From Acidimicrobiaceae bacterium (GTDB lineage: Bacteria > Actinomycetota > Acidimicrobiia > Acidimicrobiales > Bog-793), in the NCBI GenBank assembly GCA_003170375.1, contig PMZN01000155.1:3054-8400 (forward strand): 5,347 bases of DNA. Reading direction: 5' to 3'. The notes under the pieces are model-generated. The model was given only the letters and a program-made list of their open reading frames with translations, made no database searches and was not told where the DNA came from. Below, piece by piece: positions 1 to 5,347 of the stretch. How positions within the stretch are numbered: the first letter of the stretch is position 1; each line of letters starts with the position of its first letter. The position numbers and the translations under genes are program-made.

Positions 1-441
1 ACCTGAGCTGGTACCGCCGTCCGTCCCGGAGCCATCGGTGCCCGCGGCGTTCGCTTCGGCGGGCGCCGCGGCCGAACCGGCGCCACCGCGTGATCGTCCC
101 CGCCCGCCTCGGCGTCGTCGTGAGGAGCCACCGCCAAGTGTGCCCGCGCCGTCGCCGTCGCCGTCGTGCTGCACTTCGGCTTGTCGGCCTGAGGAGGGGG
201 ACTGTCCCCCGCGCCCGTTACCCGTCGGTGCCGGAACGGCCTCGGATGCTTTGGACGACGGCGGCGCTGGTCGGGTATCGCCGATCTTCGGCCTCTGCGG
301 CGCCGCCGCCGTGCTTGCGCCGCTGGCAATTGGGCCGCGTGGCTCGGGGCTGCGCGCTCCGTTCGCCACCTCGGGCGCATCGGCCGCGCGTTCGGGCGCG
401 CCCGGTACAGACGCCGGGCGGCCGGTCGTCGGATCCAACAT
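1..441 (-). CDS. N-terminal part of a disordered Arg/Gly-rich protein, probably Rne/Rng family ribonuclease (3' part outside window)
   Basis: The frame is open on the minus strand from about 645 to the left edge. The first ATG is at 441-439, preceded by an AGAAGGG ribosome binding site (457-451) 9 bases upstream. The 147 visible residues contain no folded domain. They are rich in Ala, Pro, Gly and Ser (residues 1-90), then have an acidic DGDGDG run (93-98), an Arg/Gly box SSRRRRGGRGRSRGG (106-120) and an Ala/Gly/Thr linker. Actinobacterial RNase E/G proteins often carry such a long basic/acidic extension before the S1 and catalytic domains. In actinobacteria the rne-rplU-rpmA-obg block commonly lies downstream of the mre cluster. 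The call rests on composition and gene order only; no S1 domain or catalytic motif is visible. The opposite strand is also open here (2-709, same wobble positions). The minus frame is preferred for its start signal, co-orientation with the operon and natural-looking composition. It could be another disordered RNA-binding protein. Confidence 0.5.
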   Translation of the reverse strand, partial: MLDPTTGRPASVPGAPERAADAPEVANGARSPEPRGPIASGASTAAAPQRPKIGDTRPAPPSSKASEAVPAPTGNGRGGQSPSSGRQAEVQHDGDGDGAGTLGGGSSRRRRGGRGRSRGGAGSAAAPAEANAAGTDGSGTDGGTSSG

Positions 442-463
442 CGGGGAGATCCCTTCTAAAGGT

Positions 464-482
464 CGCGCCGGCGAGCGGCGCG
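464..482 (-). promoter_or_regulatory. Leader hairpin just upstream of the left-hand gene's ribosome binding site
   Basis: On the minus strand CGCGCCG (482-476) and CGGCGCG (470-464) form a perfect 7-bp GC stem around the loop CTCGC. The ribosome binding site AGAAGGG (457-451) follows 6 bases later and the ATG is at 441. If transcribed, it is a stable stem that leaves the ribosome binding site free, so it could protect or regulate the leader. GC-rich DNA forms such stems by chance fairly often, so a function is inference. Confidence 0.35.
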
Positions 483-547
483 GGTGGCATCGGTCGAGCA
501 GCACCGCTGGGAGTTGGCTCTCCAGTGCGCTCGGACAGGTTGCCGAG

Positions 548-576
548 ATTGAATGCGAGAACACGCTCTTTGTCGT
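548..576 (-). promoter_or_regulatory. Weak sigma-70-type promoter candidate for the left-hand gene
   Basis: On the minus strand ACGACA (576-571, four of six matches to TTGACA) and TTCAAT (553-548, four of six matches to TATAAT) are separated by exactly 17 bases. Initiation about 7 bases downstream would give a leader of roughly 100 bases before the ATG at 441. The 18-bp palindrome at 581-598 lies just upstream of the -35 element, where an activator or repressor could sit. Both hexamers are poor matches, so this is a suggestion, supported mainly by spacing and by the need for a new promoter after the hairpin at 783-811. Confidence 0.22.
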
Positions 577-580
577 CTCG

Positions 581-598
581 TTCGCGGGGCCCCGCGAA
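581..598. repeat. Perfect 18-bp palindrome
   Basis: TTCGCGGGGCCCCGCGAA reads the same on both strands with no mismatch and no central spacer. It lies in non-coding sequence about 140 bases upstream of the left-hand gene's ATG and 4 bases upstream of the weak -35 candidate. As DNA it could be a dimeric regulator site. As RNA it would form a 7-bp stem with a 4-base loop. Which of these, if either, applies cannot be told from the sequence. Confidence 0.5.
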
Positions 599-644
599 AG
601 ATTGGGAGACGGTACGGTCGGTGACAGCGAAAAAGACGTAGCAA

Positions 645-679
645 GTTACGGCCGCAGCAGCGACCGAAACGGCCGTAAC
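645..679 (-). terminator. Inverted repeat with T-rich flank, possible second terminator
   Basis: On the minus strand GTTACGGCCG (679-670) pairs perfectly with CGGCCGTAAC (654-645) across a 15-base loop. The downstream flank is TTGCTACGTCTTTTTC, so a run of five T starts about 9 bases past the stem. This resembles an intrinsic terminator for transcripts that pass the first hairpin at 783-811, though the T run is further from the stem than usual and the loop is large. It could also be a regulator-binding repeat. Confidence 0.35.
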
Positions 680-782
680 AGCCGAGTTCGACTGTGTGAA
701 GGCGCTTGACGTCGTCATCCTGGCCAGCAGTTTAGTCATCCACCTGGTCCGTCCGGCGCCAGCCCGAGGAGCCGCTCGGCAT

Positions 783-811
783 CGCACCGGGCACGCCGCG
801 TGCCCGGTGCG
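783..811 (-). terminator. Strong hairpin after PBP2, probable end of the mre operon
   Basis: A perfect 12-bp inverted repeat (783-794 against 800-811) with a 5-base loop starts 25 bases after the PBP2 stop codon (839-837). The arm GCACCGGGCAC and its complement are almost all G/C. No T run follows on the minus strand, which is common for terminator-like hairpins in high-GC actinobacteria. The position directly behind the last gene of a tight gene run is the main support. Confidence 0.6.
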
Positions 812-836
812 CGCACCATGGGCCCAGTGAGGCCGA

Positions 837-2981
837 TCAGGGAGCGTTCGACGGAGGATGGAGGTCCGGAGAACCGATCGGGTGGTTGGTCAAGTAGGTG
901 AAGATCTGCTTGGCCACGGGAGCTGCCGCTGCCGCGCCATAGCCCGCCTGGTCGATCACGACGGCGACGACATAGCGCGGCGCGCTCGTCGTCGGCCCGA
1001 AGGCGACGAACCATGCGGTTGGCTGCACGTTGGTGTTCGAGCTCTCGGTGGCCGTCCCGGTCTTGCCCGCGATTCGCATCCCGGTGTAGCCCTGGAACGT
1101 GGCATAGGCCGTCCCGTTCGGGGCGTAGATGGCGCCCTCGAGGCCGTTCAGTATCTGCCCATAGGTGCCCGAGGGCAGGGCGACGTGACCCATGACACGC
1201 GGCTTGAACTGCTTGACGACCTTGCCGGTCGGCGAGACGATCGAGTTCACGACCTGCGGGGCATAGCGCGTGCCGCCTGTCGCGAACGTGCCGTAGGCCA
1301 CGGCTTCCTGCAGCGGGGTGACGAGCGTCTCGCCTTGCCCGAAGGCCATCTCGATGTTGTCGGCGATGCCGTAGTACGTGCTGGGGAAGGCCTGCGCGTT
1401 CTCCGAGTGCTGGGCCTGGCGCAGCCGGGGGCTGTCGATCTGGCCTGAGTACTCGTTGGGGAGGTCGGTCCCTGTGACTGTCCCGAGGCCGTACTTCTCG
1501 GCGACGTCTTGGATGGGCGTCTGGCCGTATGTTCCCGAGTCGTACCAGTAGTCGGCCCCGAGGGTGTAGAAGAACACGTCGTCGGAGACCGTGAGCGCCG
1601 TCGTGAGGTCGATCGGCCCTTGGCCTTTCTCGTTCTGGTTGTTGTAGTAGGTGCATTGTCCGCTGCAAGGCGGCCCGATCTGGTAGAAGCCACGGTCGTC
1701 GATATAGCCCCCGAGGCTGGCCAGCAGGCCGTCGTTCAGCGCGGCGGTCGCGGTCGCGAGCTTGAAGGTGGAACCGGGAGCCCAGAGCCCCTGGATCGCG
1801 CGGTTGAGCAGAGGGTCGTGATCGGCTTGGCTCGTCAAGAGCTGGTAGTGCTGGTCGGAGATGCCCCCCACCCACCAGGACGGGTTGTAGGTGGGTACCG
1901 AGGCCATGGCGAAAACCGCTCCCGTTTCTGGGTCGAGCACCACGGCCGCGCCGGAGTCAGCCGGCAAGCCACTTGCCTTCAGGCTTGCGATCTGGTTGGT
2001 CAGAGCCGTCTCGACGGTCTTCTGCAGATTGAGGTCGATGTTGAGCACGACGTCGTCGCCGCTGACCGGCGCTGTCGTCTTCACCGTTCCGACGGGGATG
2101 CCGGAGGCGTCGACTTTGATGACCTCCGAGCCGGGACGACCCCGCAGCCACAGCTCGTCGGTCGCCTCGACACCGGATTGACCGACCACGTCGTTGGAGG
2201 TGTAGCCGTACTTTGTCAACGAGTGGAGCTCGGTCGCGTCGATGTCGCCGGTGTAACCGAGCACCTGCGCCGCGGCATCGCCGCGGGGGTAGGTCCGCTC
2301 GGCTGTGAAGTTGACCGACACCCCGGGGAACATGCTCTTGTGCTCGGACAGATAGACGATGGTCGACTGCGAGACCCCGATCGCTATCGGCACGGGCTGG
2401 TAGGGGCTCGCCTGCGGGTTCGCGAGCGCCGTGTTGACATCCGTGATGGTTTCGTCGAGCAGCGCCGCCAGACGTCCGATGACCACTTGAGTCGCCGCCG
2501 AGCGGCTGAGCGTCACCACAGGCAGCACCTGGTCACCCAGGAGAACCTGTCCCCCGCGGGCGATGATCAGGCCGCGCGCCGGTGTGACCGGGACCGTCTG
2601 CTGTTGGAAGACGAGAGCGGCGTTGCGGTAGTGCGAGCTGTGCAGGACCTGGAGCGACCAGAGGCGGACCACCACAGCGGAAAAAGCCACCAGCACGATC
2701 AGGCCCATGATCGTGAGCCGAAGGCCAAAGCGCGCGCTCTCCTGGCGGCGCTGCTGCTCGCGCTCCTCCTCCTCGAGGCGCTTCAGCGGGCTCGAGCTCA
2801 CGAGGTGCGTTCGGTGCCGATCACCCTCGTCGTCCGCCGGGAAGTACGGCGCCTGCACCTGCCTGGGCAGACGGGCCGAAGTGGGACTCCGCTGGTCCCG
2901 GGACACGCGGGGATCGCCGGGTTTCCGGGGGTCCCGGGATCGGTTCGGCGGCTCAGGACCACCTTTGCCCGAGGTGCTCAC
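837..2981 (-). CDS. mrdA: Penicillin-binding protein 2, class B peptidoglycan transpeptidase
   Basis: A 714-residue membrane-anchored DD-transpeptidase that cross-links peptidoglycan stems during side-wall growth, acting outside the membrane with MreC/MreD. Residues 1-85 form a cytoplasmic tail rich in Pro, Arg and Asp that ends in a charged stretch (KRLEEEEREQQRRQE). One membrane segment follows at about 88-108. The pedestal/dimerisation region spans about 125-300, including RTYPRGDAAAQVLGYTG (229-245) and GQSGVEATDELWLRGRPG (267-284). In the transpeptidase domain the nucleophile motif is STFK (S404, K407), the second motif is SDD (466-468) and the third is KTGT (640-643). SDD is an SxD rather than SxN form, which I recall as typical of MrdA-type PBP2. 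Cys439 and Cys443 lie just before the second motif and could form an extracellular disulfide. The start is GTG at 2981, overlapping the mreD stop as GTGA, which implies coupled translation. The tail is longer than in proteobacterial PBP2. Confidence 0.95.
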   Translation of the reverse strand: MSTSGKGGPEPPNRSRDPRKPGDPRVSRDQRSPTSARLPRQVQAPYFPADDEGDRHRTHLVSSSPLKRLEEEEREQQRRQESARFGLRLTIMGLIVLVAFSAVVVRLWSLQVLHSSHYRNAALVFQQQTVPVTPARGLIIARGGQVLLGDQVLPVVTLSRSAATQVVIGRLAALLDETITDVNTALANPQASPYQPVPIAIGVSQSTIVYLSEHKSMFPGVSVNFTAERTYPRGDAAAQVLGYTGDIDATELHSLTKYGYTSNDVVGQSGVEATDELWLRGRPGSEVIKVDASGIPVGTVKTTAPVSGDDVVLNIDLNLQKTVETALTNQIASLKASGLPADSGAAVVLDPETGAVFAMASVPTYNPSWWVGGISDQHYQLLTSQADHDPLLNRAIQGLWAPGSTFKLATATAALNDGLLASLGGYIDDRGFYQIGPPCSGQCTYYNNQNEKGQGPIDLTTALTVSDDVFFYTLGADYWYDSGTYGQTPIQDVAEKYGLGTVTGTDLPNEYSGQIDSPRLRQAQHSENAQAFPSTYYGIADNIEMAFGQGETLVTPLQEAVAYGTFATGGTRYAPQVVNSIVSPTGKVVKQFKPRVMGHVALPSGTYGQILNGLEGAIYAPNGTAYATFQGYTGMRIAGKTGTATESSNTNVQPTAWFVAFGPTTSAPRYVVAVVIDQAGYGAAAAAPVAKQIFTYLTNHPIGSPDLHPPSNAP

Positions 2982-3517
2982 CTGGCAGTCCCGCCGGCGA
3001 ACGCACCCGCATCATGGTGCGCTCCGGGCGCGACGACGAGTGTCCACTCGAGCAGCCGGCACGCGAGATTGACGAGCAGCACACAGGTCGCGGCAACAAC
3101 CACCGCGACTACCGCGAGTTGATGGCGCGGCACGCTCGGCTGATCGATGAGGGTCCCGAGCCCAGCGAAGAGCAACGTCCCCCCAATCCCGCCGAGGAGC
3201 GCCGCGGCCGCCTGAAAGCCAAGCGTCGGCCGCGCGCTCACCGTGCCGGCCGCCAAGCCGACTGCAAAGGCCACCAGCACGTAACAAAGCGAGGACAGGC
3301 CGTAAGGCGTCTGCACGAACACATCGGCGACAAGCCCGAGCGTGAACCCCATCACGGCGCCGCGCTGGGGTCCTGCCACAAGCCCGGCCGAGATTGCCAG
3401 CAGCAGGAACACATCCGGATGTGCTCCTCCGACGACGATCTGGTTCAGGACACCGACCTGGACAACTACAGCCGCCAGAACAATGACCCCCAGCCGTCCC
3501 CAAGTCCGCAAGGTCAT
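2978..3517 (-). CDS. mreD: Rod shape-determining protein MreD
   Basis: A 179-residue integral membrane protein of the elongasome that binds MreC and links the cytoplasmic MreB filament to wall synthesis. It is hydrophobic throughout, with about six likely membrane segments (roughly 8-29, 34-49, 52-70, 74-92, 98-122, 132-155). The family signature is seen in HPDVFLLL (33-40) and ADVFVQTPYGLSSLCYVLVAF, split here as residues 64-74 and 75-84. Length and position between mreC and PBP2 are standard. The start is ATG at 3517. The nearest ribosome-binding-like sequence, AGGA (3535-3532), is 14 bases away and sits in the loop of a potential stem-loop. The frame stays open upstream to the mreC stop but offers no earlier start codon. 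The C-terminus overlaps the PBP2 start by 4 bases. Confidence 0.93.
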   Translation of the reverse strand: MTLRTWGRLGVIVLAAVVVQVGVLNQIVVGGAHPDVFLLLAISAGLVAGPQRGAVMGFTLGLVADVFVQTPYGLSSLCYVLVAFAVGLAAGTVSARPTLGFQAAAALLGGIGGTLLFAGLGTLIDQPSVPRHQLAVVAVVVAATCVLLVNLACRLLEWTLVVAPGAHHDAGAFAGGTAR

Positions 3518-3518
3518 G

Positions 3519-3553
3519 GCGACGACCGCATTCCTGACTTTGCCGATCGTCGC
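3519..3553 (-). promoter_or_regulatory. Stem-loop in the mreC-mreD junction holding the mreD ribosome binding site
   Basis: On the minus strand bases 3553-3544 pair with 3528-3519 (10 bp, one G-U pair, the outer seven all Watson-Crick). The 15-base loop (3543-3529) contains AGGA at 3535-3532, the best available ribosome binding sequence for mreD. The mreD ATG lies one base past the foot of the stem. AGGA is too far from the ATG in linear form (14 bases), so folding could change how the start is used. The pairing is read directly from the sequence; a regulatory role is inference. Confidence 0.35.
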
Positions 3554-3575
3554 GCAAGCCCCTCTCGGAGCGGCC

Positions 3576-4409
3576 TCAAGCCGGTGCGAACCACTGGAGC
3601 ACGGCCACGTACTGGAGAACCAAGAGGTTGACGAGCGGGGTCACGAGAACCTGGGACGTGAGCGAACCGCCTGTGTGCCGCACCGAGGATACGGTACCCA
3701 CCGGGATTCCCGAGGGGTATGCAGCAACGTCGAGCCCGCTCGTGACCACAGGGGCGCCGCGGCTCGTGAGGCTCGTCTCCGATACGTCCTGCAGCTGCAG
3801 GGGATCGCCTTCGCCCTGGCCGACGGCCACGGCCACGTCGCCGGTCCCCAAGCGGACACCGACCTCAGACCTAGGATCGGTCAGCAATTGGACAATCGCG
3901 GTATGTTGCCCGGCCGAGATCACCGAGCCGACCAACCCGGCGCCGGAGACGACGGGCATCCCCACGCCGACGCCGTTCGAGGTGCCGCGGTCTACCTCGA
4001 TCGTGAGGTCGAAATTGGATGACGGGGAGGAGATCACCTCTCCCAGAACCTCGGGGATCCCATCCGCGAAAGGAAGGTTCTGGTCCGATCGCAACTGGTC
4101 AAGCTGCTGCTGAGCCTGGCCCGCCTCAACGAGCTGTCGACGGAGCTGTCCGACTTCGAGCTGGAGTCGCTGGTTCTCGCCGAGCGCCCCCCCGTAGCCC
4201 GCCATCCCGGCGAAGAGGTTGCCGATCGGATGGAGGACGGCCGCGATGCCTCGCTGGATCGGTGCGACGGCGTCTCCTGCGCCGTTTCGGACTGAGACGA
4301 CCGCGTGCCGTGCCTCACCCTTGTAGGCGACGGTGATCACGGTGATCGAGGCGAGGAGCAAGATGACCAGCGTGAGACGCTGGCTGGTATTGCGGCGAGA
4401 GGTGGCCAC
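3576..4409 (-). CDS. mreC: Rod shape-determining protein MreC
   Basis: A 277-residue bitopic membrane protein whose extracytoplasmic part binds and activates PBP2 and joins MreD and MreB. The layout is a short cytoplasmic N-terminus with basic residues, one membrane segment at about 12-29, a Gln/Leu/Glu-rich coiled coil at about 72-112 (ENQRLQLEVGQLRRQLVEA), then two beta-barrel-like subdomains to the C-terminus. Typical MreC strings are DRGTSNGVGVGMPVV (140-154), GLVGSVI (158-164), LLTDPRSEVGVRL (175-187) and VTSGLDVAAYPSGIPVGTV (222-240). The chosen start is GTG at 4409, 14 bases after the mreB stop, with GGGG at 4418-4415 as a weak ribosome binding site. The ATG at 4481 would give 301 residues but would overlap mreB by 58 bases and add a non-MreC-like leader, so it is rejected. 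The C-terminus ends soon after the barrel, without the Pro-rich tail some MreCs have. Confidence 0.93.
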   Translation of the reverse strand: MATSRRNTSQRLTLVILLLASITVITVAYKGEARHAVVSVRNGAGDAVAPIQRGIAAVLHPIGNLFAGMAGYGGALGENQRLQLEVGQLRRQLVEAGQAQQQLDQLRSDQNLPFADGIPEVLGEVISSPSSNFDLTIEVDRGTSNGVGVGMPVVSGAGLVGSVISAGQHTAIVQLLTDPRSEVGVRLGTGDVAVAVGQGEGDPLQLQDVSETSLTSRGAPVVTSGLDVAAYPSGIPVGTVSSVRHTGGSLTSQVLVTPLVNLLVLQYVAVLQWFAPA

Positions 4410-4423
4410 CGCGACCCCAAAGG

Positions 4424-5347
4424 TCAGCGGTTGGTCGAGGAGATGAGGACCTGCTTCAGGGCCTCGAACTCCTCGAGGCACATGCCACTGCCGAGCGCGA
4501 CGCAGTTGAGGGGGTCCGGAGCCACGACGATCGGCATGTGTGTCTCCGCCTGGAGCCTGCTGTCGAGACCGTGCAGGAGGGCGCCGCCGCCCGTGAGCAC
4601 GATGCCTTGTTCCATGATGTCCGCCGCCAGCTCGGGCGGTGTCCGGTCGAGCGTGACCTTGACAGCGTCGACGATGGCCGACACCGGCTCTTCGATGGCT
4701 TTGCGAATCTCCTCGGTCGTTGTGACAACGGTCTTCGGAAGGCCCGTGACCAGGTCGCGGCCACGGATCTCGGCGTGAAGCTCTTCCTCGAGCTCATAGG
4801 CCGACCCGAGCGCGATCTTGATCTCTTCTGCCGTCCGCTCACCTAGAGCGAGGCTGTACTCCTTCTTGACGAACGAGATGATCGCCTCGTCGAGCTCGTC
4901 CCCGCCGATCCGGATCGACTGGCTGACGACGATGCCGCCAAGCGATATCACCGCGACCTCTGTCGTGCCGCCGCCGATGTCGACGACCATGTTGCCGGTC
5001 GGCTCGTGGATGGGCAGGCCTGCCCCGATCGCGGCCGCCATCGGCTCCTCGATGATGTAGGCCTTGCGAGCGCCGGCATACTCGGCGGCTTCCTGCACGG
5101 CCCGCTTTTCGACCCCGGTGATGCCCGAAGGTACGCAGATCACCATGCGCGGCTTGGAGAAACGGTGCGGATGCACACGGCGGATGAAGTAGCGCAGCAT
5201 CATCTCGCAGATCTCGAAGTCGGCGATCACCCCGTCCTTGAGCGGTCGGATCGCCTGGATGTTGCTCGGGGTCCTGCCGATCATCCGCTTGGCCTCGACG
5301 CCGACAGCGAGCGGGTGCCCGTCCTTGACGTTGATCGCGACGACGGA
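4424..5347 (-). CDS. mreB: Rod shape-determining protein MreB, actin-like (5' end outside window)
   Basis: The frame is open to the right edge, so the start is missing; 307 residues are visible. The first visible residues, SVVAI, normally sit about 30-36 residues into MreB, so the N-terminal phosphate-1 loop (DLGTANT type) is lost. The protein is an ATP-binding actin homologue that forms membrane-associated filaments guiding the elongation machinery. Visible landmarks, counted from the first visible codon, are AKRMIGRTP (19-27), [13 protein letters not shown] (33-45), [15 protein letters not shown] (69-83), [11 protein letters not shown] (100-110), the phosphate-2 loop [13 protein letters not shown] (123-135) and the adenosine motif [15 protein letters not shown] (251-265). 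ATG 5284 is internal and should not be taken as the start. It is the first gene of the run visible here; any operon promoter lies beyond the right edge. Confidence 0.97.
   Translation of the reverse strand, partial: SVVAINVKDGHPLAVGVEAKRMIGRTPSNIQAIRPLKDGVIADFEICEMMLRYFIRRVHPHRFSKPRMVICVPSGITGVEKRAVQEAAEYAGARKAYIIEEPMAAAIGAGLPIHEPTGNMVVDIGGGTTEVAVISLGGIVVSQSIRIGGDELDEAIISFVKKEYSLALGERTAEEIKIALGSAYELEEELHAEIRGRDLVTGLPKTVVTTTEEIRKAIEEPVSAIVDAVKVTLDRTPPELAADIMEQGIVLTGGGALLHGLDSRLQAETHMPIVVAPDPLNCVALGSGMCLEEFEALKQVLISSTNR

Larger units (their letters stand above)
442..836. other. Intergenic region between PBP2 and the left-hand gene
   Basis: About 395 bases without a convincing gene. The stretch holds a strong hairpin right after the PBP2 stop (783-811), a second 10-bp inverted repeat with a T-rich flank (645-679), an 18-bp perfect palindrome (581-598), a weak promoter-like pair (548-576) and a leader hairpin plus ribosome binding site just before the next start (464-482, 451-457). 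A minus frame from ATG 739 runs through it to a TAA at 218 with one hydrophobic stretch, but it would overlap the left-hand gene by over 200 bases and its second half reads like an out-of-frame translation. No rodA sequence is present in any frame. Confidence 0.7.

Noticed and set aside
196..210. Six-base-pair hairpin GGGGGA-CTG-TCCCCC, just past the TAA at 218
   Set aside because: On the minus strand it follows the stop of the doubtful 739-218 frame by 7 bases, which looks like a terminator, but it has no T run and falls inside the better-supported left-hand gene, so it is probably incidental.
2..709. Plus-strand open frame, 223 residues from ATG 38, Pro/Ala/Arg-rich
   Set aside because: It mirrors the minus-strand frame with the same wobble positions, has no good ribosome binding site in the window, runs against the operon direction, continues through the hairpin-rich intergenic stretch and contains odd Cys/Pro runs.
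736..1875. Minus-strand open frame of 379 residues overlapping PBP2
   Set aside because: It is a shifted reading of the PBP2 gene; the PBP2 frame has all three catalytic motifs and this one has only Arg/Pro/Gly-rich sequence.
1509..3122. Plus-strand open frame of 537 residues opposite PBP2
   Set aside because: It lies antisense to a clearly identified gene, is full of Arg, His and Asp without recognisable motifs, and is explained by few stop codons in high-GC DNA.
3012..3557. Minus-strand frame from ATG 3533 or 3557 overlapping MreD
   Set aside because: It is an out-of-frame reading of mreD, Arg- and Gly-rich with no membrane segments, whereas the 3517-2978 frame is a standard MreD.
4410..4481. 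Longer MreC with ATG at 4481
   Set aside because: It would overlap mreB by 58 bases and add 24 residues unlike MreC; GTG 4409 gives the normal short basic N-terminus before the membrane segment.
1..5347. A new defence, mobile or CRISPR system
   Set aside because: No direct repeats with spacers, transposase, integrase, tRNA or attachment-site pattern was seen; the coding content is a standard cell-shape operon.

Overview
This window is a piece of the cell-shape and side-wall elongation operon of a high-GC bacterium. All supported genes lie on the minus strand, so they are transcribed from the right edge to the left: mreB (5' end cut off by the right edge), mreC, mreD, then a class B penicillin-binding protein of the PBP2/MrdA type. 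After about 395 non-coding bases comes the start of another minus-strand gene that runs off the left edge. The strong G+C bias, GTG starts, actinobacterial-looking MreB and long charged N-terminal tail on PBP2 all suggest an actinomycete-related lineage (Actinomycetota, perhaps Acidimicrobiia). That placement is inferred from sequence style and gene order, not from a marker gene.

Region by region (minus-strand order): 5347-4424 is MreB, the actin-like filament protein. 4409-3576 is MreC, starting 14 bases after the mreB stop. A 58-base junction containing a possible 10-bp stem-loop leads to MreD (3517-2978). The MreD stop overlaps the GTG start of PBP2 (2981-837) in a GTGA junction. A 12-bp perfect hairpin 25 bases past the PBP2 stop probably ends the operon. 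The remaining intergenic stretch (782-442) holds two more inverted repeats, a weak promoter candidate and a leader hairpin. A reading frame with a good ribosome binding site then starts at 441. Its 147 visible residues are disordered, with an Arg/Gly-rich box that resembles the N-terminal extension of actinobacterial RNase E/G. The mre-to-rne gene order known from actinobacteria supports this, but the catalytic part is outside the window.

How the genes work together: MreB filaments under the membrane are linked through MreC and MreD to the periplasmic transpeptidase PBP2, which cross-links new peptidoglycan along the side wall. The usual glycosyltransferase partner RodA is not encoded directly after PBP2 here, which is the main departure from the common layout. 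I found no mobile element, CRISPR array, RNA gene or evident new system. The points of interest are small: the missing rodA, the mreC-mreD stem-loop, the inverted repeats in the intergenic region, and the PBP2 tail and its cysteine pair.
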